64,000 nt of DNA from assembly GCF_001417955.2 (NCBI RefSeq), contig NZ_LKTM01000001.1:124001-188000 (forward strand), given 5' to 3'. A program made the position numbers and the translations under genes. Below are positions 41,423 to 50,800 of the stretch, piece by piece. The notes under the pieces were generated by a model. That model saw only the letters and a list, made by a program, of their open reading frames with translations, ran no database searches and was not told where the DNA came from. The DNA is from Mycobacterium gordonae (GTDB taxonomy: Bacteria; Actinomycetota; Actinomycetes; Mycobacteriales; Mycobacteriaceae). Numbering within the stretch: the stretch's first letter is position 1; every line of letters begins with the position of its first letter.

Positions 41423-42360
41423 GCGTGAATCTCGCTGTCCGTCAGGGCCTGACGCACAGTGGCAGGTGCGGTGGTCATCGCCGCCTCGAACGCCTCCCGG
41501 CGGCGGGCACGGTTCATGAAATTGGCGCCGAGGCCGGCGAGGTCGGCGACCGTCGGCACGATCGGGACCACGCGTTGACCCCGCGCCCGCGCGGTGGTGA
41601 TTTCGGACCACAACCCGGAGGACATCGGGCGGCGCAAAAGCCGGTCCTCGAGCACGCCGCCGAATCCCGGGACGCGCACGCCGGGTACCGAGGCCATCGG
41701 CGCGATTACGTAGATGACGTCGGCGTCCTCGGGGCTGATGAGATCCACTGATGCCGTCGAGGCCGCCCCGCCGTCGACGTAGGTGCGGCCGCCGATCGGC
41801 ACCGGCGGCATCCAGCCTGGGATGGCCCAGGACGCTCGAAGCGCTTCTCCGACGGTAGCTTTCGGGGACCCGGGCGCGCCGAAGGCGACCCGCCGGCCGG
41901 CGCGGACGTCGTAGGCGACCATCCGGGTGTCCGGATGCGACAGTCGGCCCGCCGATTCGAATCCGTCGGCCAACCGCTGTAGCCAGCCGGCGTCACCGCG
42001 GCCGGTCGGCGCGATCCCGGTCAGCGCGGCCAGACCGGATTGCGACCGTAGCAACGCCGGGTTGAGCAGCCGTGGGCGCGGCAGCGGCGGTAGGCCCGGT
42101 GGCGTGTCGTGAAGGTGGCGGCGCAGCCTTTCGTCGGATGCCTGCCGGCGGTGCATCGCGACCAGGTCGGCGATGGTGGCGCCACCGCCGAGCATGGTGA
42201 CGATCTCGGCGCCCGCCGAGGTCCCCTGCAGGATGTCCGCCTTCGCGGGTTCACTTCCGGTCTGCTCGGCCAGTGCATGCAGAACGGCGACGATCCACGC
42301 GCCGCCGATCGTGCCGCCGCAACCGATGACCAAAGCCGTTTTGGGGGCTTTCTTCGTCAC
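41419..42360 (-). CDS. Patatin-like phospholipase/esterase
   Basis: A 313-aa lipid hydrolase of the patatin family with a Ser/Asp dyad. Oxyanion motif GCGGTIGGAW near residue 14, nucleophile elbow GTSAG near residue 46 and Asp motif YVDGG near residue 190. It could cleave phospholipids, other lipid esters or lactones. It starts 24 bases after the PadR gene and overlaps the monooxygenase gene by four bases. A plausible joint role is Baeyer-Villiger oxidation of a ketone to an ester and then hydrolysis, which is inference. Confidence 0.88.
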   Translation of the reverse strand: MTKKAPKTALVIGCGGTIGGAWIVAVLHALAEQTGSEPAKADILQGTSAGAEIVTMLGGGATIADLVAMHRRQASDERLRRHLHDTPPGLPPLPRPRLLNPALLRSQSGLAALTGIAPTGRGDAGWLQRLADGFESAGRLSHPDTRMVAYDVRAGRRVAFGAPGSPKATVGEALRASWAIPGWMPPVPIGGRTYVDGGAASTASVDLISPEDADVIYVIAPMASVPGVRVPGFGGVLEDRLLRRPMSSGLWSEITTARARGQRVVPIVPTVADLAGLGANFMNRARRREAFEAAMTTAPATVRQALTDSEIHA

Positions 42361-42384
42361 GGGTCTCCTCGTGTGCCGGGCTGG

Positions 42385-42948
42385 TTACGCCCGTGCCGGC
42401 AACCTGCGTTCGATGATCTTCAGCGCACGCTCGGCCCAGCGGATGTTTTCCTGCTCGAAAGATATGCCACGCAGCAAGGTCAGGTAAGGACCGACCCGTT
42501 CGGCGTCGGTCACGAACTCCTCCTCGCTGCGGCCGGCGAGCAGGCGGGTCCGCAGCCGCTCGTAGCGTTCGAGTTTGGCCTGGGCCCACTGCAAGCGTTC
42601 GGCGATCGAGTCGCGAACGGCTCGGGTGTCGCCGGCGTCGGCGGCGGCAACCTTGATCATCAGGTCGTCGCGCATCATCGACGGCTTGGGTGCCCGGGCG
42701 GTGAGTTGTTGAATCGCTTCGCGTCCCGCGTCGGTCAGCGAGAACATGCGCTTGTTGGGACGACGCTCCTGGTGAACGACCCGCGCCTGAATCAGGCCCT
42801 GCTCGGCGAGCCGGTCGAGTTCGCGGTAGAGCTGCTGGGGTGTGGCCATCCAGAAGTTGGCGACGGAGGCATCGAACTCCTTGGCGAGGTCGTATCCCGA
42901 GTACTCACGCTCGAGGAGTGCGGTCAGCACGGCATCACGCAACGACAT
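42385..42948 (-). CDS. PadR-family regulator
   Basis: A 187-aa regulator. The winged helix reads LRDAVLTALLEREYSGYDLAKEF, ATPQQLYRELDRLAEQGLIQ and the wing RRPNKRMFSLTDAGREAI, all PadR-typical. The C-terminal Vir-like dimerisation helices end the protein. Start ATG 42948 is the second Met of the frame; the earlier one would lie in the AT-rich control region. It leads the operon patatin-monooxygenase and diverges from the SnoaL/F420 pair. Two near-identical 21-base sequences in between are likely binding sites. Confidence 0.88.
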   Translation of the reverse strand: MSLRDAVLTALLEREYSGYDLAKEFDASVANFWMATPQQLYRELDRLAEQGLIQARVVHQERRPNKRMFSLTDAGREAIQQLTARAPKPSMMRDDLMIKVAAADAGDTRAVRDSIAERLQWAQAKLERYERLRTRLLAGRSEEEFVTDAERVGPYLTLLRGISFEQENIRWAERALKIIERRLPARA

Positions 42949-42971
42949 CCGCCGATAGTACAACGATGCAC

Positions 42972-43057
42972 CTATTCAACAAAGTGATTATTTGCCTATG
43001 GACATACGACCGCCCAGGATCTAGCGTCGATCTCATCTACTCAACAAATTGACTATT
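42972..43057. promoter_or_regulatory. Pair of 21-bp direct repeats in the padR/SnoaL divergent region
   Basis: CTATTCAACAAAGTGATTATT (42972-42992) and CTACTCAACAAATTGACTATT (43037-43057) match at 17 of 21 positions and lie 65 bases apart. The second contains the dyad TCAA-CAAA-TTGA. They are AT-rich islands in GC-rich DNA and flank the space between divergent starts, which fits PadR operators controlling both sides. Confidence 0.65.
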
Positions 43058-43068
43058 GCGAGGTTCTC

Positions 43069-43491
43069 ATGCACCCCTTCCGTAAAGCCGTCGAGGCGCA
43101 CGACGTAGAAGCCGTCGAGGCGATGCTGGCCGACGACGTGGTGTTCACGAGTCCCATCGTGTTCAAGCCATACGTCGGCAAGCCGATGACCAGGGCGCTG
43201 CTCCGCGGGGTGCTGCGGGTGTTCGAGGACTTCCGGTACGTCCGGGAGATCCACGACGAGAACGGCCGCGACCACGCGTTCGTGTTCGAGGCGATGGCGG
43301 GCGGCAAGCAGGTCACCGGATGCGACTTCCTGCACTTCAACGAGGACGGCCTGATCGACGACTTCATGGTGATGGTGCGGCCGCTGTCCGCCGCCATGGC
43401 CCTGCAGCAGTCGATGGGCGCACAGTTCGACCGGATCACCGAAGAGGCACTCGAGTTCGCCTCCGAACCGAGCCGAGTGCAGGCGGGCTGA
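43069..43491 (+). CDS. SnoaL-like/NTF2-fold protein
   Basis: A 140-aa protein of the NTF2-like fold: HPFRKAVEAHDVEAVEAMLADDVVFTSPIVFKPYVGKPM at the start, and GCDFLHFNEDGLIDDFMVMVRPLSA at the end. Members are isomerases, hydratases, cyclases or binding proteins, and no catalytic residues can be named. The stop is two bases before the F420-dependent oxidoreductase start, so the pair are co-expressed and may act on the same substrate. Confidence 0.8.
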   Translation: MHPFRKAVEAHDVEAVEAMLADDVVFTSPIVFKPYVGKPMTRALLRGVLRVFEDFRYVREIHDENGRDHAFVFEAMAGGKQVTGCDFLHFNEDGLIDDFMVMVRPLSAAMALQQSMGAQFDRITEEALEFASEPSRVQAG

Positions 43492-43493
43492 CC

Positions 43494-44534
43494 ATGCGGA
43501 TCGGATTGGCGATCAACTATGCTGGCGGTTTCAGGGAAGTCGCCGCGGAAGTGGCCGACCTGGAACGCGCCGGGTTGGACATTGTCTTTGTGCCCGAGGC
43601 GTATTCGTTCGACGCGGTGAGCGCGTTGGGTTATCTGGCGGCCTGCACCGACCGGGTGGAGTTGGCCTCGGGCATCTTGCAGCTCTACACCCGAACCCCC
43701 ACCCTGACGGCGATGACCGCCGCCGGCCTCGACTATGTCTCCGACGGCCGCTTCACGCTCGGGCTGGGCGCGTCGGGACCGCAGGTGATCGAGGGTTTCC
43801 ACGGAGTGCCCTACGACGCGCCGATCGGGCGCACCCGCGAAGTCATCGAGATCTGCCGTCAGGTGTGGCGCCGCGAGACGCTGAAATACCAGGGGAAGTA
43901 CTACACGGTGCCACTGCCGCCCGAGCAGGGCACCGGCCTGGGCAAGCCGCTGAAGCTCATCAATCACCCGGTGCGGGAACGCATCCCGATCCTCATCGCC
44001 GCGCTGGGCCCGAAGAACGTCGAATTGGCCGCCGAACTGGCCGAAGGCTGGCAGCCGATCTTCTATCTGCCGGAGAAGGCGCAGGACGTGTGGGGCGACG
44101 CCCTGGCGGCCGGCAAGTCCAAGCGTGATCCGGCCCTGGGCGACCTTGAGGTGTATGCCGGACCGACCCTGGCGATCGGCGAAAACGTGGAACCGCTAAG
44201 GGAATTCGTCAAGCCCCACCTGGCGCTCTACATCGGCGGCATGGGAGCCAAGGGCAAGAACTTCTATCACACCCTGGCCACCAGGTATGGATACGGGCCG
44301 CAGGCCGACCGCATCCAGGAGCTGTATCTCTCCGGTGACAAGGAAGGCGCCGCCAAGGCGGTACCCGACGAACTGGTGCGCGACGTCAACCTGATCGGCA
44401 CCAGGGAATTCGTCAAGGAACGCGTGGCCGCGTTCCGCGCGGCAGGGGTGACGACGCTGAATGTCGTACCCATCGCGGGGACGGCCGCGGAGCGGGTCAA
44501 GCTGATCGAGGAGCTGCGCGGGCTGGTCGACTGA
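43494..44534 (+). CDS. F420-dependent LLM-class oxidoreductase
   Basis: A 346-aa luciferase-like oxidoreductase of the mycobacterial F420 group. Family segments are GLAINYAGGFREVAAEVADLERAGLDIVFVPEAYSFDAVSALGYLA, TLGLGASGPQVIEGFHGVPYD near residue 88 and RTREVIEICRQVW. The C-terminal RDVNLIGTREFVKERVAAFRAAGVT is also typical. It probably transfers a hydride between F420 and an alcohol, aldehyde or enone. It forms a pair with the SnoaL-like gene, opposite the PadR-controlled operon. Confidence 0.9.
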   Translation: MRIGLAINYAGGFREVAAEVADLERAGLDIVFVPEAYSFDAVSALGYLAACTDRVELASGILQLYTRTPTLTAMTAAGLDYVSDGRFTLGLGASGPQVIEGFHGVPYDAPIGRTREVIEICRQVWRRETLKYQGKYYTVPLPPEQGTGLGKPLKLINHPVRERIPILIAALGPKNVELAAELAEGWQPIFYLPEKAQDVWGDALAAGKSKRDPALGDLEVYAGPTLAIGENVEPLREFVKPHLALYIGGMGAKGKNFYHTLATRYGYGPQADRIQELYLSGDKEGAAKAVPDELVRDVNLIGTREFVKERVAAFRAAGVTTLNVVPIAGTAAERVKLIEELRGLVD

Positions 44535-44541
44535 GCCCCGC

Positions 44542-45216
44542 TCAAGACGCCGAACGGCGGCGGGAGGAAGTCGGAGCGACCGCGACTCCGGTCATCGACG
44601 TCATCGCGTCGGCGAAACGCGGGTAGATGATGGCGGGCCCGATCCACCGCGCCAGAAAGCGGCGCAGGTCGGTGCCCCGGCGTGGGGGTTGTCCGCGGTC
44701 GACGACAAACGAATGCAGTATCCGCAGACAGAACTCGGAGAGCTCGTCCAGCGCGGCGTCGTCGAAACCGTTTGCGTCCCAGTCGACGTCGTAGCGGTGG
44801 AGCATGGCGCGGCTGAACGTCACCGCCGTTTCGGACGAGATCGAGGGAACCGCACCACCCTGCTGCCGCTTGGTGAGGATGAGCCGGATGCGATCGTCGG
44901 CGGCCAGGTTCTCGATCGCGAACGCCAGGCCCTCCACCATTGCCCCGACCGGATCGGTCTGACCGCGGACGTGTTCGGCCAACTGCCCGAGGAATCCGTC
45001 GCCGGATCGCATGGCGGTCGCCAGCAACAGCGCCTCGGTGCCCGGGAAGTAGCGGTAGACGGTCTGGCGCGTCACACCGAGATCCCGTGCGACGTCGGCG
45101 ATGCGCATGGCTGGCCCGCGCTCGGCCACGATCGCGTCGGCCGCGTCCAGGATGCGGGTGATCGCGTCTTCGTCGGAAGCGGGCGGATTGCCCGCCCAAC
45201 CGTGACTACGCGCCAC
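44542..45216 (-). CDS. TetR-family regulator
   Basis: A 224-aa regulator whose helix-turn-helix reads ILDAADAIVAERGPAMRIADVARDLGVTRQTVYRYFPGTEALLL. GTG 45216 is the only start before a short intergenic gap. The convergent neighbour is the F420 oxidoreductase, seven bases away. It lies just downstream of the metal-dependent hydrolase on the same strand (gap 65 bases), which is its likeliest co-transcribed partner. Confidence 0.87.
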   Translation of the reverse strand: MARSHGWAGNPPASDEDAITRILDAADAIVAERGPAMRIADVARDLGVTRQTVYRYFPGTEALLLATAMRSGDGFLGQLAEHVRGQTDPVGAMVEGLAFAIENLAADDRIRLILTKRQQGGAVPSISSETAVTFSRAMLHRYDVDWDANGFDDAALDELSEFCLRILHSFVVDRGQPPRRGTDLRRFLARWIGPAIIYPRFADAMTSMTGVAVAPTSSRRRSAS

Positions 45217-45281
45217 TACCGGCTCGCCCGTGCCGCTGACATGCCGTGATCATATCGGGCGCAGCGCGTTGTGCGGCCGCG

Positions 45282-46208
45282 TCAGAGGTGTGCGGCACCA
45301 GTCGAGTACCAGTGTGCGGCGTTCTTCGGTTCTTCCGCATATCGGTCGAACCAGAGTCCGGCGAACGGGGGGATCTTCTCGTGGGCGGGGTCGTGGCCGG
45401 GACCTTGGGAACGGATCAAGCCGGCCAGCATCGCCGCCAGTTCGCGTTTCGCGACACCGGCATACGTGCCCTGGCCGGGGCGCGTCAGTTCACGGGCTGC
45501 GCGCGCCGAAGCGTAGAAAGCCTTGGGAGACAGGCCTTCAGGTATCAGACGGCCGTATGACCCACCGTCTGCTGCCGGCACGTGTTTACGAAATCCCTGC
45601 GCGATGATCTGCAGAATTTCGTCGATGTGACGGGCCACACCGGCGATGGTCTTGAGTCGGTAGGGGTAGCTGTCATGGACCGCGTCATACACCTTCAGCG
45701 CCGAACTGCGGTGCTCGATCTCCTCCACGAAGTGCCAAAGGAACAGTGACGCAACGCGTTCGTCGCCAGGTGCGAACAGCTTGTCTTCGTGGTCGAGAAA
45801 CACCTTGAAGTAGGGAGTGAACGTCGCCTCCACAGCTGCCACGTACCCGAGTCGCCAGGCCAATGGTTTGGTCGCGGTCAGGCGATCGAAGGAGGCCACC
45901 ACTTGGTCCATCGTCTCCTGCAGTCCGGGCCAGCGGCGGGCCAGTGCGCGATAGTGGCTCAGGTGCGCGGCCGAATGTTGTGCCTCCTGGCGCAGATAGG
46001 CGTTGGCTTCTTCGGCAATCTCCGGATCGCGTATCAGCGGCATGGCCTCGCGAGTCGCTTCGACGATGAACTTCTCGAAACCTGGCGCGAAAAACGTGAT
46101 GACGTTGCACTGCATGGCAAAAGCCGGGCGCTCGGGTTGCCAGTTGAACGGTATGTCGGAGCCCGCGAAGTCGAAGCGGACTCGCCGCACTTGAATATCT
46201 GTCGTCAC
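45282..46208 (-). CDS. Metal-dependent hydrolase (PF10118-type)
   Basis: A 308-aa helical protein of the family annotated as predicted metal-dependent hydrolase. Two conserved acidic/His motifs suggest a diiron-like site: RQEAQHSAAH near residue 73 and VEEIEHRSSALKVYD near residue 170. It opens with VRFDFAGSDIPFNWQPERP. The family is common next to oxygenase genes in mycobacteria, and here the divergent neighbour is a Baeyer-Villiger-type monooxygenase. It is the intact counterpart of the broken gene at 3188-3764. Its reaction is unknown. Confidence 0.82.
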   Translation of the reverse strand: MTTDIQVRRVRFDFAGSDIPFNWQPERPAFAMQCNVITFFAPGFEKFIVEATREAMPLIRDPEIAEEANAYLRQEAQHSAAHLSHYRALARRWPGLQETMDQVVASFDRLTATKPLAWRLGYVAAVEATFTPYFKVFLDHEDKLFAPGDERVASLFLWHFVEEIEHRSSALKVYDAVHDSYPYRLKTIAGVARHIDEILQIIAQGFRKHVPAADGGSYGRLIPEGLSPKAFYASARAARELTRPGQGTYAGVAKRELAAMLAGLIRSQGPGHDPAHEKIPPFAGLWFDRYAEEPKNAAHWYSTGAAHL

Positions 46209-46290
46209 GCGCCCGCCTTTTCGTTCGGCCCCCCGGAGTGACTCGCTGACAACGCTAGCGGGCGCGCGGATACCTTGGCAATACGCTCTG

Positions 46291-46296
46291 TATAAA
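46291..46296 (+). promoter_or_regulatory. Candidate -10 element before the flavin monooxygenase gene
   Basis: TATAAA stands in otherwise GC-rich DNA 21 bases before ATG 46312. Transcription from it would begin near 46303, downstream of the alternative ATG at 46297, so it favours 46312 as the start and a short leader. No convincing -35 is seen. Confidence 0.4.
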
Positions 46297-46311
46297 ATGT
46301 ATGGTGGTGCG

Positions 46312-48255
46312 ATGGGTTACTCGCCCGTGGGCGCCACTCTGCTCGGCCTGCCGTTCGACGATCCCGACCACGTCATCCGGGACGCCGTGGCTCAGGCCAG
46401 CGTTCCCGCGCTGCTGATGTCGATGGTCCACATGACCGGCGACACAGGCCTTCTCGCCGAACTACCGCGGCCGTTTGCGCTGATCGCGATGGACCTGCAG
46501 GGCGCGATGAGCGAGCCCGACAAGGACGCGGTGCGCGAGCGTGCCTTCGACGTGATCCGCGACTACCGTGACCGCGGCTGCCCGCCGCCCTATGTGCCGG
46601 GTCCCGAGCAGATGCGGGCAATGCTCGACGTGATTTCGGCGGGGACGGTGACCGAGGAATACGTGGACTATGTCGCCGCTGACCTACGGTTCACCGACGC
46701 CGACCAGAACGGTCCGGTCATCAGGTCATCACCGGAGCAGCGCGCTGACTTCCCGGTCGTCGTCATCGGGTGCGGCGAGGCCGGACTGTTGGCCGGGATC
46801 AAACTGAAAGCGGCCGGCATCCCCTTCACCATCATCGAAAAGCAAGCGGGGGCGGGCGGAACGTGGTTGGTCAACCGCTACCCGGGCTGCCGGGTGGACA
46901 TTGCCAATCAGTACTACGCCTACTCGTTCGAACCGACGGACCACTGGACCCATTACTACTCCGAGCAGCCCGAGATTCTGCAATACCTCACCGACGTGGC
47001 GGCCCGGCACGACATCGAACCCCACGCGCGATTCAACACCGAGGTGACCGGGGCGACGTGGGACGAGGTCTCGGCGACGTGGCAGGTGCGCGTTCGCGAA
47101 GGCGATGGGCGGGCCGAGACGCTCACCGCGCGAGCAATGATCTGCGCGGTCGGCCAATTCAGCAACCCGGTGATCCCAGAGATCATGGGCGCCAACAAGT
47201 TTCGTGGACCCTCGTTCCACACGGCGGACTGGTGCGACGACGTCGACCTGACCGGCAAGCGGTTGGCGGTGATCGGTGCCGGTGCCAGCGGATTCCAGCT
47301 CGTGCCCGCCATCGCCGACACCACGCGACACGTCGACGTCTATCAGCGCACGCCGCAGTGGATGGCGCCCAACCCGATGTACCACGACGCCGTGCCCGAC
47401 GGCGCGAGATGGGCGATCCGTCACCTGCCCTACTACGGCCGATGGCTGCGGTTCGTATCGTGGTGGCCGCTGGCCGACGCGCTCGACGAGCAGGTGCGCA
47501 TCGATCCGGACTGGGACAACGGTGGGCTCTCGTGCAACGCGTCCAACCACGCCATCCGGGAGATGTTCATCGCATGGATGCGGGCCTTCTGCCAAGACGG
47601 GGAACTCCTGGACAAAGTCACCCCGAAATACCCGCCGATGGGCAAGCGGACATTGCAGGACAACGGAACCTGGTTGACAACGCTGCAACGCGATGACGTC
47701 GAGCTGGTCACCGACGGCATCGCCGAGATCTCCGAAGACGGGATCACCACCGTCGACGGTATCCATCGGCCGGCGGACGTGCTGGTGTGGGCCACCGGTT
47801 TCGACGTCAACCACCAACTCGGACCGATCGACATCCGCGGACTCAACGGACGCGACCTCAACACCGTCTGGGGCGACTCCGCCTTCGCCTACCTCGGCAT
47901 CACGGTTCCGGGATTTCCGAATTTCTTCTGCATGTACGGGCCGGGTACCAACGGCGTCAACGGTGCCAGCATCATCTACAACTCGGAGTGCCAGATGCGC
48001 TACATCATGGGATGTATCGACATGGTGCTGGCAAGCGGTTGTCGCTCGGCGATGCCGCGCGCAGAAGTGTGCGGCGACTACAACCGCCGCAACCAGGAAC
48101 GGCTGAAGACCATGGTGTACAGCCACCCGGCGGTCAGCAGCAGCTACTACAAGAACGCCGCGGGAGAGTTGCCGACGCTGTACGGATTCCGCATCTTCGA
48201 CTATTGGAGATGGACAAGCCGCGTGAATCCGCAGGACTACGAACTGCGGCCGTGA
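46312..48255 (+). CDS. Baeyer-Villiger-type flavin monooxygenase with N-terminal extension
   Basis: A 647-aa FAD/NADPH enzyme. About 140 extra N-terminal residues precede the FAD motif VVVIGCGEAGLLAGIKLKAAG; then GGTWLVNRYPGCRVDI, the BVMO fingerprint FRGPSFHTADWCDDV (FxGxxxHTxxW) and NADPH motif VIGAGASGFQL. The extension (LPRPFALIAMDLQGAMSEPDKDAVRERAF) occurs in a subset of actinobacterial enzymes that oxidise cyclic ketones, steroids or large hydrophobic ketones. A TATAAA element lies before it. It starts the catabolic island and diverges from the metal-dependent hydrolase. Convergent with the Rieske gene. Confidence 0.88.
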   Translation: MGYSPVGATLLGLPFDDPDHVIRDAVAQASVPALLMSMVHMTGDTGLLAELPRPFALIAMDLQGAMSEPDKDAVRERAFDVIRDYRDRGCPPPYVPGPEQMRAMLDVISAGTVTEEYVDYVAADLRFTDADQNGPVIRSSPEQRADFPVVVIGCGEAGLLAGIKLKAAGIPFTIIEKQAGAGGTWLVNRYPGCRVDIANQYYAYSFEPTDHWTHYYSEQPEILQYLTDVAARHDIEPHARFNTEVTGATWDEVSATWQVRVREGDGRAETLTARAMICAVGQFSNPVIPEIMGANKFRGPSFHTADWCDDVDLTGKRLAVIGAGASGFQLVPAIADTTRHVDVYQRTPQWMAPNPMYHDAVPDGARWAIRHLPYYGRWLRFVSWWPLADALDEQVRIDPDWDNGGLSCNASNHAIREMFIAWMRAFCQDGELLDKVTPKYPPMGKRTLQDNGTWLTTLQRDDVELVTDGIAEISEDGITTVDGIHRPADVLVWATGFDVNHQLGPIDIRGLNGRDLNTVWGDSAFAYLGITVPGFPNFFCMYGPGTNGVNGASIIYNSECQMRYIMGCIDMVLASGCRSAMPRAEVCGDYNRRNQERLKTMVYSHPAVSSSYYKNAAGELPTLYGFRIFDYWRWTSRVNPQDYELRP

Positions 48256-48431
48256 CCGAGCATCAGGCGACCGCAAGAAATCGTGCGCACGGGCCCGGTG
48301 CAGTCCCACGTCTACGGTGATGCGGCGGTTGGGCCACGCCTTGACCACACACTGGCAAATAACTGTATTGTGGGGGCCGGACGGGCGGAGTCCACCCAGA
48401 CTGCGGCGGCTGTGTACCCGGCGCCGCGACG

Positions 48432-49832
48432 CTAGCGGAATTCCCTCGGGTGCGCGGCGTCAGCCGGGAAGAGAAATCTGTCGGCGATTGCGTGCTCGTT
48501 GCGAATTGACATCTCTTGCGCCGTGTTGAGCCACAACCCGTCGAAGCCGGCGGAATGCATGCCAGCGTGAATCGCGGCGATGTTTCTCAAGTCTTGCGAA
48601 GGTAACTCGCCCCAACCATCGTGGTCCTGCCACCGCTCGAAGACCTGCCATTGAGTGTCGGGTTCCTGGCCCGGTGCGAAGTGCTCGAGCGAAAACATCT
48701 CGAACAGGCTCCTGTTCGGGTCCTCGGCGTCGGGCAACATGCGATACCCCAGCAGGCAGGACTTCTCGACCAGGATCACCATGCTCGGAAAAACGTGCCA
48801 ATCACCGTTTCCCGCGAAATACTGCTCCATCGACATCTGCGGGAAGTCGACGCCCTCGGCGCGGGCAAGTTCTTCGCACATCTGGTGATAGAGCACAAAA
48901 GGTGGCACGTCGCCAGGCTCCAGGGTCGCTAGTTGCTGGGCGGCGCGAAAGTCGCGTTCGGTGACCAGAGATCCCACCTCGAGGTATTGGTACTGCATAG
49001 AATTCGCGAACACCTCAGGTCTGGCCGCCAGTTCCTGACGGCCGCTGTCGCGGTCGGAGTGCTCTGGTCGCTGGGTGTAGACGAAGCGGGAGTGGTTCTT
49101 GTAGGTGATGGTCGGCGTGTAAGGGGCGTAGGCGTATTCCTGTGGTGGGGCGGGCTCGGCCGACGGCCGCGGACCCTGCGCTGACCGCATGGTCTGCGGG
49201 TGGGTGCCTGGGGTGTGGTAGCCCTCGATGAACGCGTCGATCACGGTCTTCCAATTGGCCGGTAGATACGTGCGCTTCCGCCAGCGATAACGCATGTCCT
49301 GCAGCCGGAATGGAGCCAGCGCAGTGGGCAGCGGATCCAGCCAGTCCAGCAGATCCGGTGGCTCTTGCGCCATGGAGACGAACACCCATCCACCCCAGGT
49401 GCCGACCGCCACCGGACGCAGACCCCACTGTTCACGCGGTCGCGAGGCGAATTCCTCACGGCACGGAACGAACGAAGAACGGCCGTCCAACGCATATCGC
49501 CAACCGTGGAATTCACATCGGAACTCGTTGTCCTGCAGGCATCCGTTCCCTCGGGCGATCTTCATTCCGCGGTGTGAACAGGTGTTGTGGAACCCTTTGA
49601 TTCCGCCGTCCTTCTGGCGTACCACGACGATGGATTGCCGTCCGATCGTGTATTCGTAAAAGCAGCCCGAATCGGGTATCTCCTCTTCGCGACAGGCAGG
49701 TTGCCAGACCTGAGCAAATAACCGGTCCAACTCGAGCTGCAAGAACGCAGGGTCGGTGTATCGGCTCTTCGGAACGAAGGTATCGCCGCAGGAATACTTC
49801 TCGGGCACGCGGCCGGTGAGGGTCTCGGTCAT
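48432..49832 (-). CDS. Rieske non-heme iron oxygenase, alpha subunit
   Basis: A 466-aa oxygenase. The Rieske [2Fe-2S] motif CSHRGMKIARGNGCLQDNEFRCEFHGW (C-x-H, 17 residues, C-x2-H) is near residue 84. The mononuclear iron site fits VIDAFIEGYHTPGTH near residue 203, with the bridging Asp and two His. It would hydroxylate an aromatic or other ring, drawing electrons from a ferredoxin and reductase not encoded here; the pair at 3.8-5.1 kb is one candidate. ATG 49832 is 11 bases after the SDR gene, in an operon with SDR and crotonase. Confidence 0.92.
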   Translation of the reverse strand: MTETLTGRVPEKYSCGDTFVPKSRYTDPAFLQLELDRLFAQVWQPACREEEIPDSGCFYEYTIGRQSIVVVRQKDGGIKGFHNTCSHRGMKIARGNGCLQDNEFRCEFHGWRYALDGRSSFVPCREEFASRPREQWGLRPVAVGTWGGWVFVSMAQEPPDLLDWLDPLPTALAPFRLQDMRYRWRKRTYLPANWKTVIDAFIEGYHTPGTHPQTMRSAQGPRPSAEPAPPQEYAYAPYTPTITYKNHSRFVYTQRPEHSDRDSGRQELAARPEVFANSMQYQYLEVGSLVTERDFRAAQQLATLEPGDVPPFVLYHQMCEELARAEGVDFPQMSMEQYFAGNGDWHVFPSMVILVEKSCLLGYRMLPDAEDPNRSLFEMFSLEHFAPGQEPDTQWQVFERWQDHDGWGELPSQDLRNIAAIHAGMHSAGFDGLWLNTAQEMSIRNEHAIADRFLFPADAAHPREFR

Positions 49833-49842
49833 CACAGGTCCT

Positions 49843-50748
49843 TCAGTCGGCGGGCGGCCTGTCGAAGATGTTCGGGTACAGCACCGCTTCCTTGAACGAC
49901 GTTTCGATCTCCGAGAAGGCGGTCGGGATGTCCCAAGTTCCGGAGGCCGAGACAATCTCTCGCTCCACGACCGGATTCGACATCAGGCTTATGCGGCCGT
50001 TGCCGGCGAAGATGACCCGCCGGTTGAGCCAATCCGACTGCAGGCTAGCCAGATACACGACCGGAGGTACGCAGTTCTGTGGCGATAGTCGGACGTTGGA
50101 GTCGGAGTAGTCCATGCTCCCGCCGCCTTTGATGCCCTGGGTCATGCGGGTGCCGGCGATGGGTGCGATGGCATTGGCTCGTACCCCGTAATTGCGCAAG
50201 GCATTGGCGCACGAGAACGTCAGCCCGACGATCCCCATCTTGGCCGCCGCATAGTTGGGCTGGCTCGGCGCACCCTGGAGTCCGGACATCGAGGTGAAGG
50301 TGATCAGCCGGTACTGCCCGCCCCGGTTGGCCCGCCACCATGCTGCCGCATGACGCGTGATGTTGAACGTGCCTTTGAGATGCACAGAAATGACCGTGTC
50401 CCAATCCTGCTCGCTCATCTTGAACACCATGCCGTCACGCAGGATCCCGGCGGCGTTCACGACGATATCCAGGCCGCCCAACGTTTCGGCTGCGCGACCC
50501 ACGAGGTCGGCACATGCGCTGAAGTCGGTGATATCGGTCGTGTCGGCGAATGCCTTACCGCCCCGGCTGGTGATCGTGGCGGTAACGGCCTCGGCAGGAC
50601 CAGCGTCGTGACCGGTGCCGTCGACGCTGACACCGGCGTCGGAGACGAATACCGTTGCGCCCTCGGCTGCGAGCCCCTCGGCGACCGCCGCTCCGATACC
50701 CCGCCCGGCACCCGTTACCAGTGCAGTCCGTCCCTCGAGTACACCCAT
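49843..50748 (-). CDS. Short-chain dehydrogenase/reductase
   Basis: A 301-aa SDR. NAD(P)-binding motif TALVTGAGRGIGAAVAEGLA near residue 10, NAAG motif VVNAAGILRDG, and the catalytic Ser-Tyr-Lys with FTSMSG then NYAAAKMG. The 60 C-terminal residues are longer than in classical SDRs and resemble those of multifunctional-enzyme-type 3-hydroxyacyl-CoA dehydrogenases. It probably oxidises a hydroxy group on a CoA-bound or ring substrate. It lies between the crotonase and Rieske genes in one minus-strand operon. Confidence 0.88.
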   Translation of the reverse strand: MGVLEGRTALVTGAGRGIGAAVAEGLAAEGATVFVSDAGVSVDGTGHDAGPAEAVTATITSRGGKAFADTTDITDFSACADLVGRAAETLGGLDIVVNAAGILRDGMVFKMSEQDWDTVISVHLKGTFNITRHAAAWWRANRGGQYRLITFTSMSGLQGAPSQPNYAAAKMGIVGLTFSCANALRNYGVRANAIAPIAGTRMTQGIKGGGSMDYSDSNVRLSPQNCVPPVVYLASLQSDWLNRRVIFAGNGRISLMSNPVVEREIVSASGTWDIPTAFSEIETSFKEAVLYPNIFDRPPAD

Positions 50749-50776
50749 GGGGCTCAGCATACAGAACAGTCATACA

Positions 50777-50790
50777 ACATATGTATATGT
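50777..50790. promoter_or_regulatory. AT-rich palindrome between crotonase and SDR genes
   Basis: ACATAT-GT-ATATGT is a six-base inverted repeat in the 52-base gap before the SDR start, embedded in AT-rich sequence. It may be an operator or part of an internal promoter. Support is sequence only. Confidence 0.35.
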
Positions 50791-50800
50791 GTCGACTGTG

